From: Vicingaceae bacterium
Lineage (GTDB): Bacteria > Bacteroidota > Bacteroidia > Flavobacteriales_E > Vicingaceae
NCBI GenBank assembly: GCA_028245195.1
Contig: JAOKCF010000008.1
Coordinates: forward strand, 1 to 64,000
Length of the DNA stretch: 64,000 nt
Reading direction: 5' to 3'
The translations under genes were made by a program, and so were the position numbers. Shown here in pieces: positions 55,160 to 64,000 of the stretch. The notes under the pieces are model-generated. The model did no database searches. It saw only the letters and a list, made by a program, of their open reading frames with translations, and was not told the DNA's origin. Numbering within the stretch: position 1 is the stretch's first letter; every line of letters begins with the position of its first letter.

Positions 55160-57403
55160 ATGGAAACTACTGAAAACCATTTAGCAGAAGCAAGTCTAGA
55201 AACAGCAATGGAGCTAGGATTACTAAAGGAAGAATTTGAACGCATTAAAGAGATTTTAGGAAGAACACCGAACTTTACAGAAGTGAGTATCTACTCCGTT
55301 ATGTGGTCGGAACATTGCTCTTACAAAAATTCGATTAAATGGTTAAAAACGTTACCAAAAGAAGGGGCGCATATGTTGGCGGAAGCTGGTGAAGAAAATG
55401 CCGGCTTAGTAGACATTGGAGATGGATTAGCATGTGCTTTTAAAATTGAATCTCACAATCACCCTTCTGCGTTAGAGCCATACCAAGGTGCTGCAACTGG
55501 AGTGGGTGGGATTAACAGAGATATATTTACCATGGGTGCAAGGCCTATTGTACAGTTGAACTCTTTGCGATTTGGAAACATTGACCTAGACCGAACAAAG
55601 TGGTTGGTAAAAGGAGTAGTAAAAGGGATCGGAGACTATGGTAATTCTTTCGGAATTCCTGTTGTTGGAGGAGAATTATTCTTTGATGAATGTTACAATA
55701 CCAACCCTTTGGTAAATGCAATGTCGGCAGGTATTATGAAAACTGGTACTATGATTTCGGCAACGAGTTACGGTGTTGGGAACCCAGTTTTTATTGTGGG
55801 TTCATCTACAGGAAAGGATGGAATACATGGAGCAGCATTTGCGTCTAAGGATATTACTGAGGACTCTATGGAAGATTTACCAGCTGTTCAAGTTGGAGAT
55901 CCTTTCCAAGAAAAACTATTACTGGAAGCATCTTTAGAATTAGCAGAAACCGATGCAATCATAGGAATGCAAGACATGGGAGCAGCAGGAATTACCTGTT
56001 CTACCTCAGAAATGTCTGGTAAAGAAGGTTTTGGAATGATAATCGACCTCGATAAGGTTCCTTGTCGACAAGAAGGAATGTTGCCTTTTGAAATTTTACT
56101 TTCTGAGTCGCAAGAGCGGATGTTAGTCGTTGTTAAAAAGGGAAGAGATGCTGAAGTTCAAGCCATTTTTGATAAGTGGGATTTGAACTGTGTTCAGATT
56201 GGAGAAGTAGTAGAAGGAGGCAGATTGGAATATTATGCCAAGGGAATTAAAGTGGCAGATGTTCCTGGAGAGTCTCTGATATTAGGCGGAGGAGCTCCAG
56301 TTTATGAAAGAGAATACAAAGAGCCGGCTTATTACCAACAAAATAAAAATTTTTCTATTGATTCGATTGAAGAACCAAAAGACCCAAAGAAGGTAGCAAA
56401 GTTTTTATGGAACCATCCAAATATTGCCTCTAAAAAATGGGTAATGGAACAATACGACAGCATGGTGGGTACCATTAACATGAGCACCAATAAGCCAACA
56501 GATGCAGGTGTGGTTAGCATAAAGGACACTGATAAGGCTCTTGCCTTTACGGTCGATTGTAATTCACGTTACGTGCATGCAGATCCAGAAAAAGGTTGTG
56601 CTATCGCAGTAGCTGAGTCTGCAAGAAATATTGTTTGTTCAGGTGGAGAGCCTTCAGCAATTACAAATTGCTTGAACTTTGGAAACCCTTATAACCCAGA
56701 AGTGTACTGGCAGTTTGTTGGAGCGATTAAGGGAATGAGCGCTGCATGTTTAAAGTTTAAAACGCCGGTTACTGGTGGAAATGTAAGTTTCTACAACCAA
56801 AGTGCACAAGACGGAGTGGATGTTCCAGTTTTCCCAACACCAACCATTGGAATGATGGGAATTCTTACTTCAAAAGAGAGTTTAACTACGTTGGCATTTC
56901 AAAATGAAGGAGATTTAGTTTACTTGTTAGGTGAAGCAAAAAATGACATTAGCTCTTCTGAATACTTATATGCTTTTCATAAAGAGAAAAACTCTCCTGC
57001 ACCATTCTTTGATTTAGAAACAGAATACAACTTGCAAAATACATTGAAGGGTATGATTAAATCCGGTATTGTTGAATCTGCTCACGATTGCGCAGACGGC
57101 GGATTGTTCATCACTTTGATGGAAGCTGCAATGCCAAATAACTTAGGCTTTGACGTTTCAACAGATTCAAATTTTAGAAAAGATGCCTACTTATTCGGTG
57201 AGGCCCAAAGTAGAGTCGTTATCTCGATAAATCCATCAAATAAAGAGGCTTTTGAAAAAGCTGCAAGTGGAGATGGATTCACGCTTTTAGGAACGGTAAA
57301 AGGAACTGACATGGCTGTAGATGGAGAGAGTTATGGTTCAGTTGCTGCAGCTAAAGCAGAATTTGATAGCGCACTTGAAAATTATTTAACGTCAAACAAC
57401 TAG
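55160..57403 (+). CDS. purL: Phosphoribosylformylglycinamidine synthase subunit PurL
   Basis: The 747-residue synthetase subunit converts FGAR to FGAM with ATP and ammonia from Pur[19 protein letters not shown] carries the active-site region, [28 protein letters not shown] the ATP/FGAR loop, and [13 protein letters not shown] and [18 protein letters not shown] the second AIRS-like half. It is the short, separate PurL form, without a fused glutaminase. Its partner PurQ is encoded at 24667. The following gene begins at the base after its stop. Confidence 0.96.
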   Translation: METTENHLAEASLETAMELGLLKEEFERIKEILGRTPNFTEVSIYSVMWSEHCSYKNSIKWLKTLPKEGAHMLAEAGEENAGLVDIGDGLACAFKIESHNHPSALEPYQGAATGVGGINRDIFTMGARPIVQLNSLRFGNIDLDRTKWLVKGVVKGIGDYGNSFGIPVVGGELFFDECYNTNPLVNAMSAGIMKTGTMISATSYGVGNPVFIVGSSTGKDGIHGAAFASKDITEDSMEDLPAVQVGDPFQEKLLLEASLELAETDAIIGMQDMGAAGITCSTSEMSGKEGFGMIIDLDKVPCRQEGMLPFEILLSESQERMLVVVKKGRDAEVQAIFDKWDLNCVQIGEVVEGGRLEYYAKGIKVADVPGESLILGGGAPVYEREYKEPAYYQQNKNFSIDSIEEPKDPKKVAKFLWNHPNIASKKWVMEQYDSMVGTINMSTNKPTDAGVVSIKDTDKALAFTVDCNSRYVHADPEKGCAIAVAESARNIVCSGGEPSAITNCLNFGNPYNPEVYWQFVGAIKGMSAACLKFKTPVTGGNVSFYNQSAQDGVDVPVFPTPTIGMMGILTSKESLTTLAFQNEGDLVYLLGEAKNDISSSEYLYAFHKEKNSPAPFFDLETEYNLQNTLKGMIKSGIVESAHDCADGGLFITLMEAAMPNNLGFDVSTDSNFRKDAYLFGEAQSRVVISINPSNKEAFEKAASGDGFTLLGTVKGTDMAVDGESYGSVAAAKAEFDSALENYLTSNN

Positions 57404-58270
57404 GTGAGACTTTTAACTTTATTGCTAACTGCAATTTTAGCAGGCAATGTCTTGGTTGCACAAGAGAAAAGCTCTTTAAGCAAGGATTTTTCTTTGACCA
57501 ATAACAAGCACAAATTCTTTTTCTTTTGGGGGTATAACAGAACTGAATATGCAAAAAGTGACATTAGCTGGAAAGGGCCTGGTTACGTTTTTACTTTATC
57601 AGATGTTGAAGCGACCGATCTTCCACAGAAAAAATTCGGTTCAAATTATTACAACCCTTTGTTGTTTACCATACCTCAGTTCAACTTCAGAGTAGGGTTT
57701 TTTCTAAACGACAAATACGCAATTGCGGCAGGTTGGGATCACATGAAGTACAGAACAAAGCAAGGATCTTCTGCACGTTTTAGTGGGAATGTTGACAATA
57801 GCGTGTCTACTAGCTATGCCAATTATGAGGACGGAGATGAGGTAACGATTGATAATTATTACGTACGAATGGAACATTCTGATGGGTTTAACGTGCTGAA
57901 CTTTAATCTTGAAAGACACGACGTTATGTATTCTATTTTTGAAGAAAAAATTGGAGTTAAGCTGGTTTCAGGAATTGGCTTCGGTGTTGACATGCCGTGG
58001 ACAAATTCAATGACATTTGGAAGAAGTAATGATGATCGTCCGCACTTTTCAGGAGTTGGCGCCCATGCGTTTATTGCTCCAGAATTTGTGTTCTACCGTT
58101 GCTTTTTTGCTCGAGCAACATTGCAAGGAGGTTTTGCTTCTATGTGGGACATTGCCATTACTCCAAAGGCAGATAAATCAGACACACATGCTGAGCAAAC
58201 AATTTGGTATTTGGAACGGTCTTTAGTGGTCGGTTATCGGTTTTATATTTTCGCTCCAAGAAGTCAATAG
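57404..58270 (+). CDS. Secreted beta-barrel-like protein of unknown function
   Basis: This 288-residue protein has a signal peptide (MRLLTLLLTAILAGNVLVAQ) and aromatic, strand-rich sequence such as KFFFFWGYNRTEYAKSDI, FNFRVGFFLNDKYAIAAGWDHMKY, and terminal SLVVGYRFYIF, as in outer-membrane barrels of 8-12 strands. The start is GTG at the base directly after the purL stop, suggesting coupling to purL, which is unusual for a surface protein. Its end overlaps the convergent LRR pseudogene by seven bases. No family recognised. Confidence 0.65.
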   Translation: MRLLTLLLTAILAGNVLVAQEKSSLSKDFSLTNNKHKFFFFWGYNRTEYAKSDISWKGPGYVFTLSDVEATDLPQKKFGSNYYNPLLFTIPQFNFRVGFFLNDKYAIAAGWDHMKYRTKQGSSARFSGNVDNSVSTSYANYEDGDEVTIDNYYVRMEHSDGFNVLNFNLERHDVMYSIFEEKIGVKLVSGIGFGVDMPWTNSMTFGRSNDDRPHFSGVGAHAFIAPEFVFYRCFFARATLQGGFASMWDIAITPKADKSDTHAEQTIWYLERSLVVGYRFYIFAPRSQ

Positions 58271-58872
58271 CTAGACCTAGCAATTCTAAAATTTGGCCTC
58301 CTCATAACAGTCAAACAAGACGGTGCCAACTGAGTTTCATCTAAATATAAATTATCTAATTTTTGTAGTCGGCAAAAAGTATCAGGCAATCGCAAGTAGC
58401 CTCAACTTCTAGCAATATTTAGCTCTGTTAAGCCAGTAAGGTTAACAATTTCAGGTGGTATCTGGATTAAATTATTTCGTCCAACCATCAATATTCGGAG
58501 ATTAGATAGCTTTCCTATTTTTGGAGGCAAATGGTTTAGATTGTTGAATTCCAAGTACAATTCGCGCAAGTTTTCTAAATCTCCAATTTCTGCTGGTAAA
58601 GAATCTATGTTATTATTGCTCAAAACAAGGCGTTTCAAGTTTTTTAATTGACCTATTTATGTTTGTACAGTTGCGATTTCATTACTAAACATAAAAAGCT
58701 TTTCTGGGTTTTCAAACTCTTCAATTTGCTGCGGAGTAGTTACAAAACTACCATTCGACAATTTAAGTTTAGTAATTTTTTCAGGCTCACGAAGGCTCTC
58801 TTGGTAGCTTTTGTATGGATGACAAGCTAAAAGGAAGAGTATGGGTAAAAGATATTTTGTTCCTGATTTCAT
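58264..58872 (-). pseudogene. Leucine-rich-repeat lipoprotein, two nonsense codons
   Basis: Read on the minus strand, the frame has a lipoprotein signal (MKSGTKYLLPILFLLAC), then ITKLKLSNGSF. Codon 72 is TAA (58657-58659) before IGQLKNLKRLVLSNNNIDSLPAEIGDLENL, where EIGQL is expected. LRR repeats with the xLxxLxLxxNxL pattern continue to TGLTELNIARS, then codon 157 is TGA (58402-58404), followed by open GYLRLPDTFCRLQKLDNLYLDETQL to TGA 58264-58266. The 609-base span has no frameshift. The two halves between stops are each clear LRR sequence. Confidence 0.8.
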
Positions 58873-58953
58873 AGTGATAAGACGTTGAAGTCTGTCTTTT
58901 TGTTTCCAGCTAAGTTAGGCTCAAAACTACATTTCTTATTACTTTTAACCCCA

Positions 58954-59649
58954 ATGGAGCATGAAGGCAATTTAACCATAAAAGCATGGGCAGAGGAAGA
59001 CAGCCCAAGAGAGAAGTTTGCGCTCAAAGGAAAGTCATCACTTAGCGATGCTGAGTTAATTGCAATCTTAATCGGCTCAGGTAATAAAAATGAGTCCGCG
59101 GTTGAATTATCAAAACGAATCTTGTCTGCAGTCAACAATAATTTAAATGAATTGGGTAGGATTGATTTGGGAGATTTAATGAAATTTAAAGGTATTGGAG
59201 AAGCTAAAGCAATTACCATTGCTGCTGCTTTAGAATTGGGACGCAGACGAAAGCTCACAGAGGTAATTAAGAACCCAAAGATTACGTCTAGTGGAGATAT
59301 TTATGAAATTATGTCGCCACTGCTGTCCGATTTAAAGCATGAAGAATTTTGGGTTGTAATTCTGAATCAAGGAAACAAAGTAATTCATAAGTCAACAGTA
59401 AGTAGCGGGGGTGTTGCTGCTACAATAGCAGACCCTAAGCTCATTTTTAAACCTTTTTCAGAGAAGTTGGGTTCAAGTATTATACTATGTCACAATCACC
59501 CTTCAGGTAACTTAACGCCAAGTGCAGCTGAGATTCAATTGACAAAGAAAAATGTGGAAGCAGGAAAGCTTTTTGATATTCGAGCTTTGGATCACATTAT
59601 AATTGCTAATGATAAATATTATAGTTTTGCTGATGAAGGTATGATGTAA
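58954..59649 (+). CDS. radC: RadC-family JAB-domain protein
   Basis: This 231-residue protein has an N-terminal helical part (LTIKAWAEEDSPREKFALKGKSSLSDAELIAILIGSG, then an HhH-like FKGIGEAKAITIAAALELGRRR) and a C-terminal JAB/JAMM metalloprotease-like domain. The metal motif is HNHPSGNLTPSAAE, with His180 and His182; the usual terminal Asp is Glu193 here. The name RadC is historical and a repair role is not firmly established for the family. The ATG at 58954 fits the family start; the longer open frame from 58885 does not. Confidence 0.9.
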   Translation: MEHEGNLTIKAWAEEDSPREKFALKGKSSLSDAELIAILIGSGNKNESAVELSKRILSAVNNNLNELGRIDLGDLMKFKGIGEAKAITIAAALELGRRRKLTEVIKNPKITSSGDIYEIMSPLLSDLKHEEFWVVILNQGNKVIHKSTVSSGGVAATIADPKLIFKPFSEKLGSSIILCHNHPSGNLTPSAAEIQLTKKNVEAGKLFDIRALDHIIIANDKYYSFADEGMM

Positions 59650-59651
59650 TT

Positions 59652-60971
59652 ATGTTATTAGTTTACGTTCCCAAAATAACTCCAAGAAACCGCTACGTTT
59701 TTAAAACCATTTTTAAAAACTACCTGGCTGTGGAATATACCTTAACTTCAGATGCGGCTATTTTTGCAGAACATAAGAGAGCGAAGTTTTCCTATTTAAC
59801 AAGACCGCTAGGAGAGGAACTACACTTCACTGCTGATGGTCTGTTAGAGCAAAGTGGAATATCTGAAAAGGCTTTGCAATCTAAATTAATTCAGGACACT
59901 CCAACTATTTTTCCGGTTCGCAATGAAACACTAGAGTTTGATGTTTTTGCCGCAACTTTCTACATGCTGAGCCGGTATGAGGAATACTTGCCACACATGC
60001 GCGATCAGTACGACCGCTTTACCGCAAAGGACAGCTTGGCTGCTAAAGCAGGTTTCTTGAAGCTTGCGGTTGTAGATCGATGGGTACTGCTATTGAAAAA
60101 AGTGCTACAAGAAAAGTTTCCTGAGTCAGCATTCCCAAAAAGAAAGTTTAAGTACTTGCCAACAATTGACATTGATAATGCCTATGCTTACAAGCATAAG
60201 GGCTTGTTGCGAACCATTGGTAGTATTGGAAAGAGTTTGCTAAAGCTTGACTTTAGTCGATTCGCTACTCAATTAAAAGTCATTTTTGGAAAAAAGAGCG
60301 ACCCGTTCGACACCTACGATTATCAATTAGCGTTGCAAAAGAAGTATAGCTTAAAAGCCATTTATTTTATTTTAATTGGAGATTACGGATTGAATGACAA
60401 GAATTTACCATATCAGAATAGGTACTTTAAAAGTCTCATTAAATCACTTTCTGATTACGCCGATATTGGAATTCACCCTTCATTTGGCTCAAACAAGGAT
60501 CGGTCAAAGTTATTGACCGAGATTAATCGATTAAAAGACATCATTAAAACAGATGTGAAAAGAAGCCGACAGCATTTTTTAAAATTGAGCTTACCTGAAA
60601 CCTACAGGAACTTGTTAGAAACCGATATTGAAGAGGACTATACCATGGGATTTGCTTCTGAACTTGGGTTTAGAGCTGGCACGTGCACCCCTTATCCTTT
60701 TTATGATTTAGATGGGGAAGTTGAGTGTAAACTAACTGTTTTTCCTTTCCAAGTGATGGAAGCAACGTTGAAATACTATTTAAACTTAGAGCCAGATGTT
60801 GCCATTACAGAAAGCAAAAAAATTATAGATGAGATAAAACTGGTGGAAGGTACATTTGTAAGTCTATGGCACAATGAGAGTTTGAGTGAAGAAGAGGAGT
60901 GGGAAGGCTGGCGAAAAGTATACGAGGAAGTTATAGAATATGCTGTTTCTAAGGAAAATTTCAACGCTTAA
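59652..60971 (+). CDS. Polysaccharide-deacetylase-like protein
   Basis: The 439-residue protein contains an N-terminal segment with FDVFAATFYMLSRYEEYLPHMRDQYDRF (about residues 95-125). The deacetylase-like TIM-barrel begins near PTIDIDNAYAYKHKG, with DIGIHPSFGSN and DYTMGFASELGFRAGTCTPYPFYD as later motifs. The Asp in TIDIDNA and the His in IGIHPS are positioned like the metal ligands of NodB-type enzymes. It begins two bases after radC. The expected role is in surface or secreted glycan modification. Confidence 0.8.
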   Translation: MLLVYVPKITPRNRYVFKTIFKNYLAVEYTLTSDAAIFAEHKRAKFSYLTRPLGEELHFTADGLLEQSGISEKALQSKLIQDTPTIFPVRNETLEFDVFAATFYMLSRYEEYLPHMRDQYDRFTAKDSLAAKAGFLKLAVVDRWVLLLKKVLQEKFPESAFPKRKFKYLPTIDIDNAYAYKHKGLLRTIGSIGKSLLKLDFSRFATQLKVIFGKKSDPFDTYDYQLALQKKYSLKAIYFILIGDYGLNDKNLPYQNRYFKSLIKSLSDYADIGIHPSFGSNKDRSKLLTEINRLKDIIKTDVKRSRQHFLKLSLPETYRNLLETDIEEDYTMGFASELGFRAGTCTPYPFYDLDGEVECKLTVFPFQVMEATLKYYLNLEPDVAITESKKIIDEIKLVEGTFVSLWHNESLSEEEEWEGWRKVYEEVIEYAVSKENFNA

Positions 60972-61004
60972 AAACTTACCTTTATCAATTCAAAAATACC
61001 TGTC

Positions 61005-61661
61005 ATGCCAAAAGTTCGTATTCTTTCTGAGGAGAGTAATTCAGTGTTTAATCAGTTTTTATCTGAAATCAGAGATCAGAAAATTCAAAAAGATCGGTTA
61101 CGGTTTCGAAGAAATTTAGAGCGTTGTGGAGAGATTTTCGCTTACGAGATTTCGAAAGAATTGAAATACACTAAAACCGAGGTTACGACTCCTTTAGGCG
61201 TGTCTGAAGACATGTTAATCGCAGAACAGCCCATTTTAATTACCATACTAAGAGCTGGCTTACCAATGCACCAAGGTTTATTAAATACATTAGACAATGC
61301 GGGTAACGGTTATATTTCTGCGTATAGAAAGCACCATAAAGATGGAACATTCGACATTGAATTGGAATATTTAGCTTGTCCTTCTATTGAAGGTAAAACA
61401 ATCATTCTTTCTGATCCAATGCTAGCAACCGGATCATCTATGGTGTTGGCATACAAGTCCCTTTTAGAAAAAGGAAAGCCAAAACATTGCCACGTTGTTT
61501 CTCTAATTTCTAGTGCAGAGGGCATGGAGTTTACCAAGAAAAATATGCCTGCTAATTGCACCATTTGGTTAGGTGCAGTAGATCAAGAAATGACTGCTCA
61601 ATCATACATTGTTCCAGGCTTAGGTGATGCTGGAGATTTAGCATTTGGACCTAAGGAGTAA
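61005..61661 (+). CDS. upp: Uracil phosphoribosyltransferase
   Basis: This 218-residue salvage enzyme makes UMP from uracil and PRPP. The PRPP motif is IILSDPMLATGSSMVLAYKSL, and TILRAGLPMHQGLLNTLDNAG and PGLGDAGDLAFG at the C-terminus match Upp. In some Bacteroidota upp adjoins the small membrane-protein genes near purD; here it is about 37 kb from them. Confidence 0.93.
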   Translation: MPKVRILSEESNSVFNQFLSEIRDQKIQKDRLRFRRNLERCGEIFAYEISKELKYTKTEVTTPLGVSEDMLIAEQPILITILRAGLPMHQGLLNTLDNAGNGYISAYRKHHKDGTFDIELEYLACPSIEGKTIILSDPMLATGSSMVLAYKSLLEKGKPKHCHVVSLISSAEGMEFTKKNMPANCTIWLGAVDQEMTAQSYIVPGLGDAGDLAFGPKE

Positions 61662-61666
61662 GAGCG

Positions 61667-62101
61667 ATGCTCGAATTCACCAAAATATTAGGGCTATTAG
61701 TCTTTAGCACGTTAAAGTTTTTCTTTTCGCCAAGTGCGGCATTGTTAGCTGGTCATAGTTTCTTGGAAACAATCACAATCACCATTACTGGTGGATACGC
61801 AGGTTTTGTACTCTTCTTTTTTGCTGGCAAATTCTTAGTTGCTTGGTGGCACAAGGTGTTTAAACCAAAAAAGAAGAAGCTTTTCAATAAACGAAACAGG
61901 CTAATTGTAAATATTAAATCTAAATATGGACTTTTGGGAATTGCGATATTGACACCATTGATTTTAAGCATACCTGTAGGAGCATTATTGGCTTCCTATT
62001 ATTTTCCAAGAGCTAAAAGAACTTTGCCGATTTTTTTTGTTTGCCTTGTAGTTTGGTCATTCATCTTAACCTCCTTTTGGAGTCTTTTTATCGATTCATG
62101 A
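61667..62101 (+). CDS. Small membrane protein, conserved type
   Basis: This 144-residue product has about four helices (GLLVFSTLKFFFSPSAALLAG, GGYAGFVLFFFAGKFLVAWW, LGIAILTPLILSIPVGALLASYYF and FFVCLVVWSFILTSFWSLF), with a strongly basic loop KPKKKKLFNKRNRL between helices two and three. The glycine/proline pattern in helix three is DedA- or small-exporter-like but no family is certain. Its last four bases overlap the next gene's start (ATGA), so the two are coupled. Confidence 0.65.
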   Translation: MLEFTKILGLLVFSTLKFFFSPSAALLAGHSFLETITITITGGYAGFVLFFFAGKFLVAWWHKVFKPKKKKLFNKRNRLIVNIKSKYGLLGIAILTPLILSIPVGALLASYYFPRAKRTLPIFFVCLVVWSFILTSFWSLFIDS

Positions 62102-62790
62102 AAAAATACAAACACTTATTTTGGGACTTAGATCGCACACTTTGGGATTTTGACAGAAACTCTGAAGAAGCCATTCGAGACTTGTACGAAAAGCATGATT
62201 TACTTTCTAAATTAGGTGTTGAGTTTGGTGCGTTTTTTCAAGAATACCTTGAAATTAATCATAAATTATGGGCCGTTTATAGAATAGGACAGATTCCCAA
62301 AGACGAATTGCGGCTAAAGCGATTTCACAATACGTTCAAATTATTTAATTACGACAACCCAGTTTTCGCACTTTCATTTAATGACGACTATGTTGCTTTG
62401 TGCTCATCAAAACCTAATTTGATTCCTCATTCAAAGGAAGTGTTAGATTATTTGAAGCCAAACTATGAAATGCATGTTATTACAAACGGATTTGTGGAAG
62501 CACAGCAAGTAAAAATTAATAACAGTGGATTGGATAAATACTTTACCGAAGTAGTTGTTTCTGATGGATTAGGCTACAGAAAGCCTGATAAGCGGATTTT
62601 TGATTACGCTTTTGAAAAGTCGGGAGCCACTGCAGAAAATAGTATTATGATTGGCGACGACTATGGTCCTGATGTATTGGGAGCAAAGGAGGTCGGAATG
62701 GATCAAGTTTATTTTACGAAAGAACTTCAAAAGGATGAAGCTGCAACTTTTGTTATTCATAGTTTGTTAGAATTAAAAAACATTCTCTAA
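62098..62790 (+). CDS. YjjG-family HAD phosphatase (noncanonical pyrimidine nucleotidase)
   Basis: The 230-residue HAD hydrolase has motif I as FWDLDRTLWDFD (nucleophile and acid/base Asp), VITNGF for motif II, and GDDYGPDVLGAKEVGM for motif IV. The length and HLFWDLDRTLWDF start match YjjG. E. coli YjjG dephosphorylates dUMP/dTMP and noncanonical pyrimidine nucleotides, a house-cleaning role. The ATG at 62098 overlaps the preceding gene by four bases; an earlier in-frame start at 62041 is inside that gene and is not used. Confidence 0.85.
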   Translation: MKKYKHLFWDLDRTLWDFDRNSEEAIRDLYEKHDLLSKLGVEFGAFFQEYLEINHKLWAVYRIGQIPKDELRLKRFHNTFKLFNYDNPVFALSFNDDYVALCSSKPNLIPHSKEVLDYLKPNYEMHVITNGFVEAQQVKINNSGLDKYFTEVVVSDGLGYRKPDKRIFDYAFEKSGATAENSIMIGDDYGPDVLGAKEVGMDQVYFTKELQKDEAATFVIHSLLELKNIL

Positions 62791-63863
62791 TGGTTAGCGA
62801 ATCAAATCTTCACAACATATCTTGGCTTAGCGGAGACCGACCGTATCAATTTTTTGGTCCTTGCAGTGCAGAAAGTTATGACCAGTTGAGAACAACAGCA
62901 ACAGGTATAAAAGAGCATTTTCCTAATACAATTTTTAGAGCGGGAATTTGGAAACCAAGAACACGGCCCAATACGTTTGAAGGTGTAGGCGAGGAAGGGT
63001 TAAAATGGCTAGTAGATATTAGAGAGGAATTTGGATTTAAGGTAACGACAGAGGTGGCGAGCCCTGCGCACGTAGAAGCTTGCCTAAAAGCAGGAATTGA
63101 TGTATTATGGATTGGCGCAAGAACTACAGTAAATCCTTTTTCGGTGCAAGCCATTGCAGATGCTTTGGAAGGAGCGGATATTCCTGTTTTTGTTAAAAAT
63201 CCTTTGAACCCTGACGTCTCATTATGGTCCGGTGCTGTAGAACGAATTGCTAAGGCTGGCATATCTAAAATGGGCGCCATTCACCGAGGGTTTCACTTGG
63301 CAGATAACAAGCCATATCGAAACGCCCCAGCTTGGGACTTGGCCGTTCAGTTTAAAACAGACAATCCAGAAATTCCTTTGATTTGCGATGTAAGTCACAT
63401 TACCGGAAGCCCAGGTTTAATTCCACATGTAGCACAGCGAGTGTTGGACTTAGATATGGATGGATTAATGATTGAAACACATTGTAATCCTGATAAGGCA
63501 TTGAGTGACGCAAGTCAGCAAGTTACGCCAGCCCATTTGAAACTACTGTGGGATAATTTAGTTTTTAAGAGTGCCGACATTAAAAATAAAGAGTTTCAAA
63601 ATCAACTCGAGACACTTCGTTCTAAGATTGATAGGATTGATGATTCTATCGTGGAGCTTTTAGCGCAACGCATGAATATTTCAGAAGAGATAGGAGTATA
63701 TAAAAAGCAAAACAAGGTGACGATTTTACAAGTGCAGCGATGGCAAGAAATTTTGGAGCGCACCTTAAAGTCTGGTAAAGCAATGAATTTAAGCGAGAAA
63801 TTTATTTCTACTTTATACCATTCTATTCATGAAGAATCTATTGACAAACAAACGAATAGCTAG
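62790..63863 (+). CDS. Bifunctional DAHP synthase / chorismate mutase
   Basis: The 357-residue fusion first makes DAHP from PEP and erythrose 4-phosphate, then isomerises chorismate to prephenate. Residues about 10-260 form the Kdo8P-synthase-like barrel: FFGPCSAES, AGIWKPRTRPNTFEGVG, FVKNPLNPD and GLMIETHCNPDKALSD. Residues about 270-350 are a class II chorismate mutase: LETLRSKIDRIDDSIVELLAQRMNISEEIGVYKK. The order DAHP synthase then CM is usual in Bacteroidota. It starts on the last base of the preceding stop. Confidence 0.93.
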   Translation: MVSESNLHNISWLSGDRPYQFFGPCSAESYDQLRTTATGIKEHFPNTIFRAGIWKPRTRPNTFEGVGEEGLKWLVDIREEFGFKVTTEVASPAHVEACLKAGIDVLWIGARTTVNPFSVQAIADALEGADIPVFVKNPLNPDVSLWSGAVERIAKAGISKMGAIHRGFHLADNKPYRNAPAWDLAVQFKTDNPEIPLICDVSHITGSPGLIPHVAQRVLDLDMDGLMIETHCNPDKALSDASQQVTPAHLKLLWDNLVFKSADIKNKEFQNQLETLRSKIDRIDDSIVELLAQRMNISEEIGVYKKQNKVTILQVQRWQEILERTLKSGKAMNLSEKFISTLYHSIHEESIDKQTNS

Positions 63864-63865
63864 AA

Positions 63866-64000
63866 GTGAAAACTGAAAACTTTGTTCCTTATTACACAGT
63901 TATATTCACTTCCACTTTGGCAAGTTCTGAAGGTTATGGAGCAATGGCAACTGAAATGGAAGAATTAGCAAAAAAACAACCTGGTTTTATGGGTATGGAT
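63866..64000 (+). CDS. Antibiotic biosynthesis monooxygenase (ABM)-like protein, cut by window end
   Basis: The GTG at 63866 opens a frame running off the window: MKTENFVPYYTVIFTSTLASSEGYGAMATEMEELAKKQPGFMGMD-type sequence, 45 codons seen. The ferredoxin-like pattern VIFTS..GYGAMA..M..LA..QPGF is that of small ABM-family proteins. Catalytic activity is not certain, and only the first half is visible. Confidence 0.6.
   Translation, partial: MKTENFVPYYTVIFTSTLASSEGYGAMATEMEELAKKQPGFMGMD

Noticed and set aside
1482-58872. Stop-codon reassignment or programmed readthrough as an explanation for the interrupted genes
   Set aside because: All three stop codons occur at the interruptions, opposite different expected residues (Tyr, Trp, Gly, Glu/Lys), some genes also have frameshifts, and TAA, TAG and TGA all end intact genes here.
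1-64000. CRISPR arrays, transposons, prophage or integrase genes
   Set aside because: No regularly spaced repeats, terminal inverted repeats or mobile-element proteins were seen on either strand.

Overview
The window is chromosomal DNA from a member of the Bacteroidota, most likely of the Flavobacteriia / Flavobacteriales type. The evidence is AT-rich coding sequence, an almost complete lack of Shine-Dalgarno sites, promoter -7 elements of the form TAnnTTTG in front of many genes, Bacteroidota-specific families (Wzi-like barrels, a CarbopepD-plug TonB receptor, a gliding-motility-type C-terminal domain, YjjG, fused DAHP synthase/chorismate mutase) and a cox accessory cluster in the order usual for this phylum. 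No phage, transposase, integrase or CRISPR array is visible, so most of the window reads as core genome.

Layout. 1-3.4 kb: tRNA-Asn, an adenosine-kinase-like PfkB kinase, a second PfkB kinase broken by two stops, and a tandem UspA protein. 3.4-10.1 kb (minus): a lipoprotein and a 2011-residue alpha-2-macroglobulin lipoprotein with an intact CSEQ thioester motif. 10.1-10.8 kb: a broken YicG/TRIC-type channel gene. 10.9-17.5 kb: an RND/MMPL exporter, rfbA, a sugar-nucleotide SDR, a polyprenyl synthase, a YfcH-type epimerase and a small conserved protein. 17.5-21.6 kb: sucA-sucB closed by a perfect 23-bp hairpin. 21.6-26.2 kb: a broken secreted-protein gene, purD, two small membrane-protein genes, purQ and cysQ. 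26.2-32.4 kb: a surface-polysaccharide block (gmd, fcl, Wzi-like barrel, WecA/MraY-type transferase, second barrel). 32.5-36.8 kb: haem O synthase and cytochrome oxidase subunits with Sco and DUF420 proteins. 36.9-40.7 kb: metH under a SAM-I riboswitch with a terminator. 40.8-44.2 kb (minus): an ECF sigma factor with a probable anti-sigma partner carrying a gliding-type C-terminal domain, then a PhoR/PhoB-like two-component pair. 44.4-48.6 kb: a surface lipoprotein and a TonB-dependent receptor, divergent from the two-component pair across a region with PHO-box-like repeats. 48.7-58.9 kb: acyl-CoA synthetase, DUF985 cupin, decayed siaB-siaC, an amidohydrolase lipoprotein with a membrane protein, purL, an outer-membrane-type protein and a decayed LRR lipoprotein. 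58.9-64 kb: RadC, a polysaccharide-deacetylase-like protein, upp, a small membrane protein, YjjG, the aroF-aroQ fusion and the start of an ABM-family gene.

The most striking large-scale property is the density of recently broken genes: six in 64 kb. Each keeps recognisable family sequence on both sides of one or more in-frame stops (TAA, TAG and TGA all occur) or small frameshifts, while core metabolic genes are intact. The best regulatory structure is the SAM riboswitch, in which mutually exclusive pairings can be traced by eye. The most system-like candidates are the sigma/anti-sigma pair with the gliding-type domain and the two-component/lipoprotein/TonB-receptor neighbourhood.
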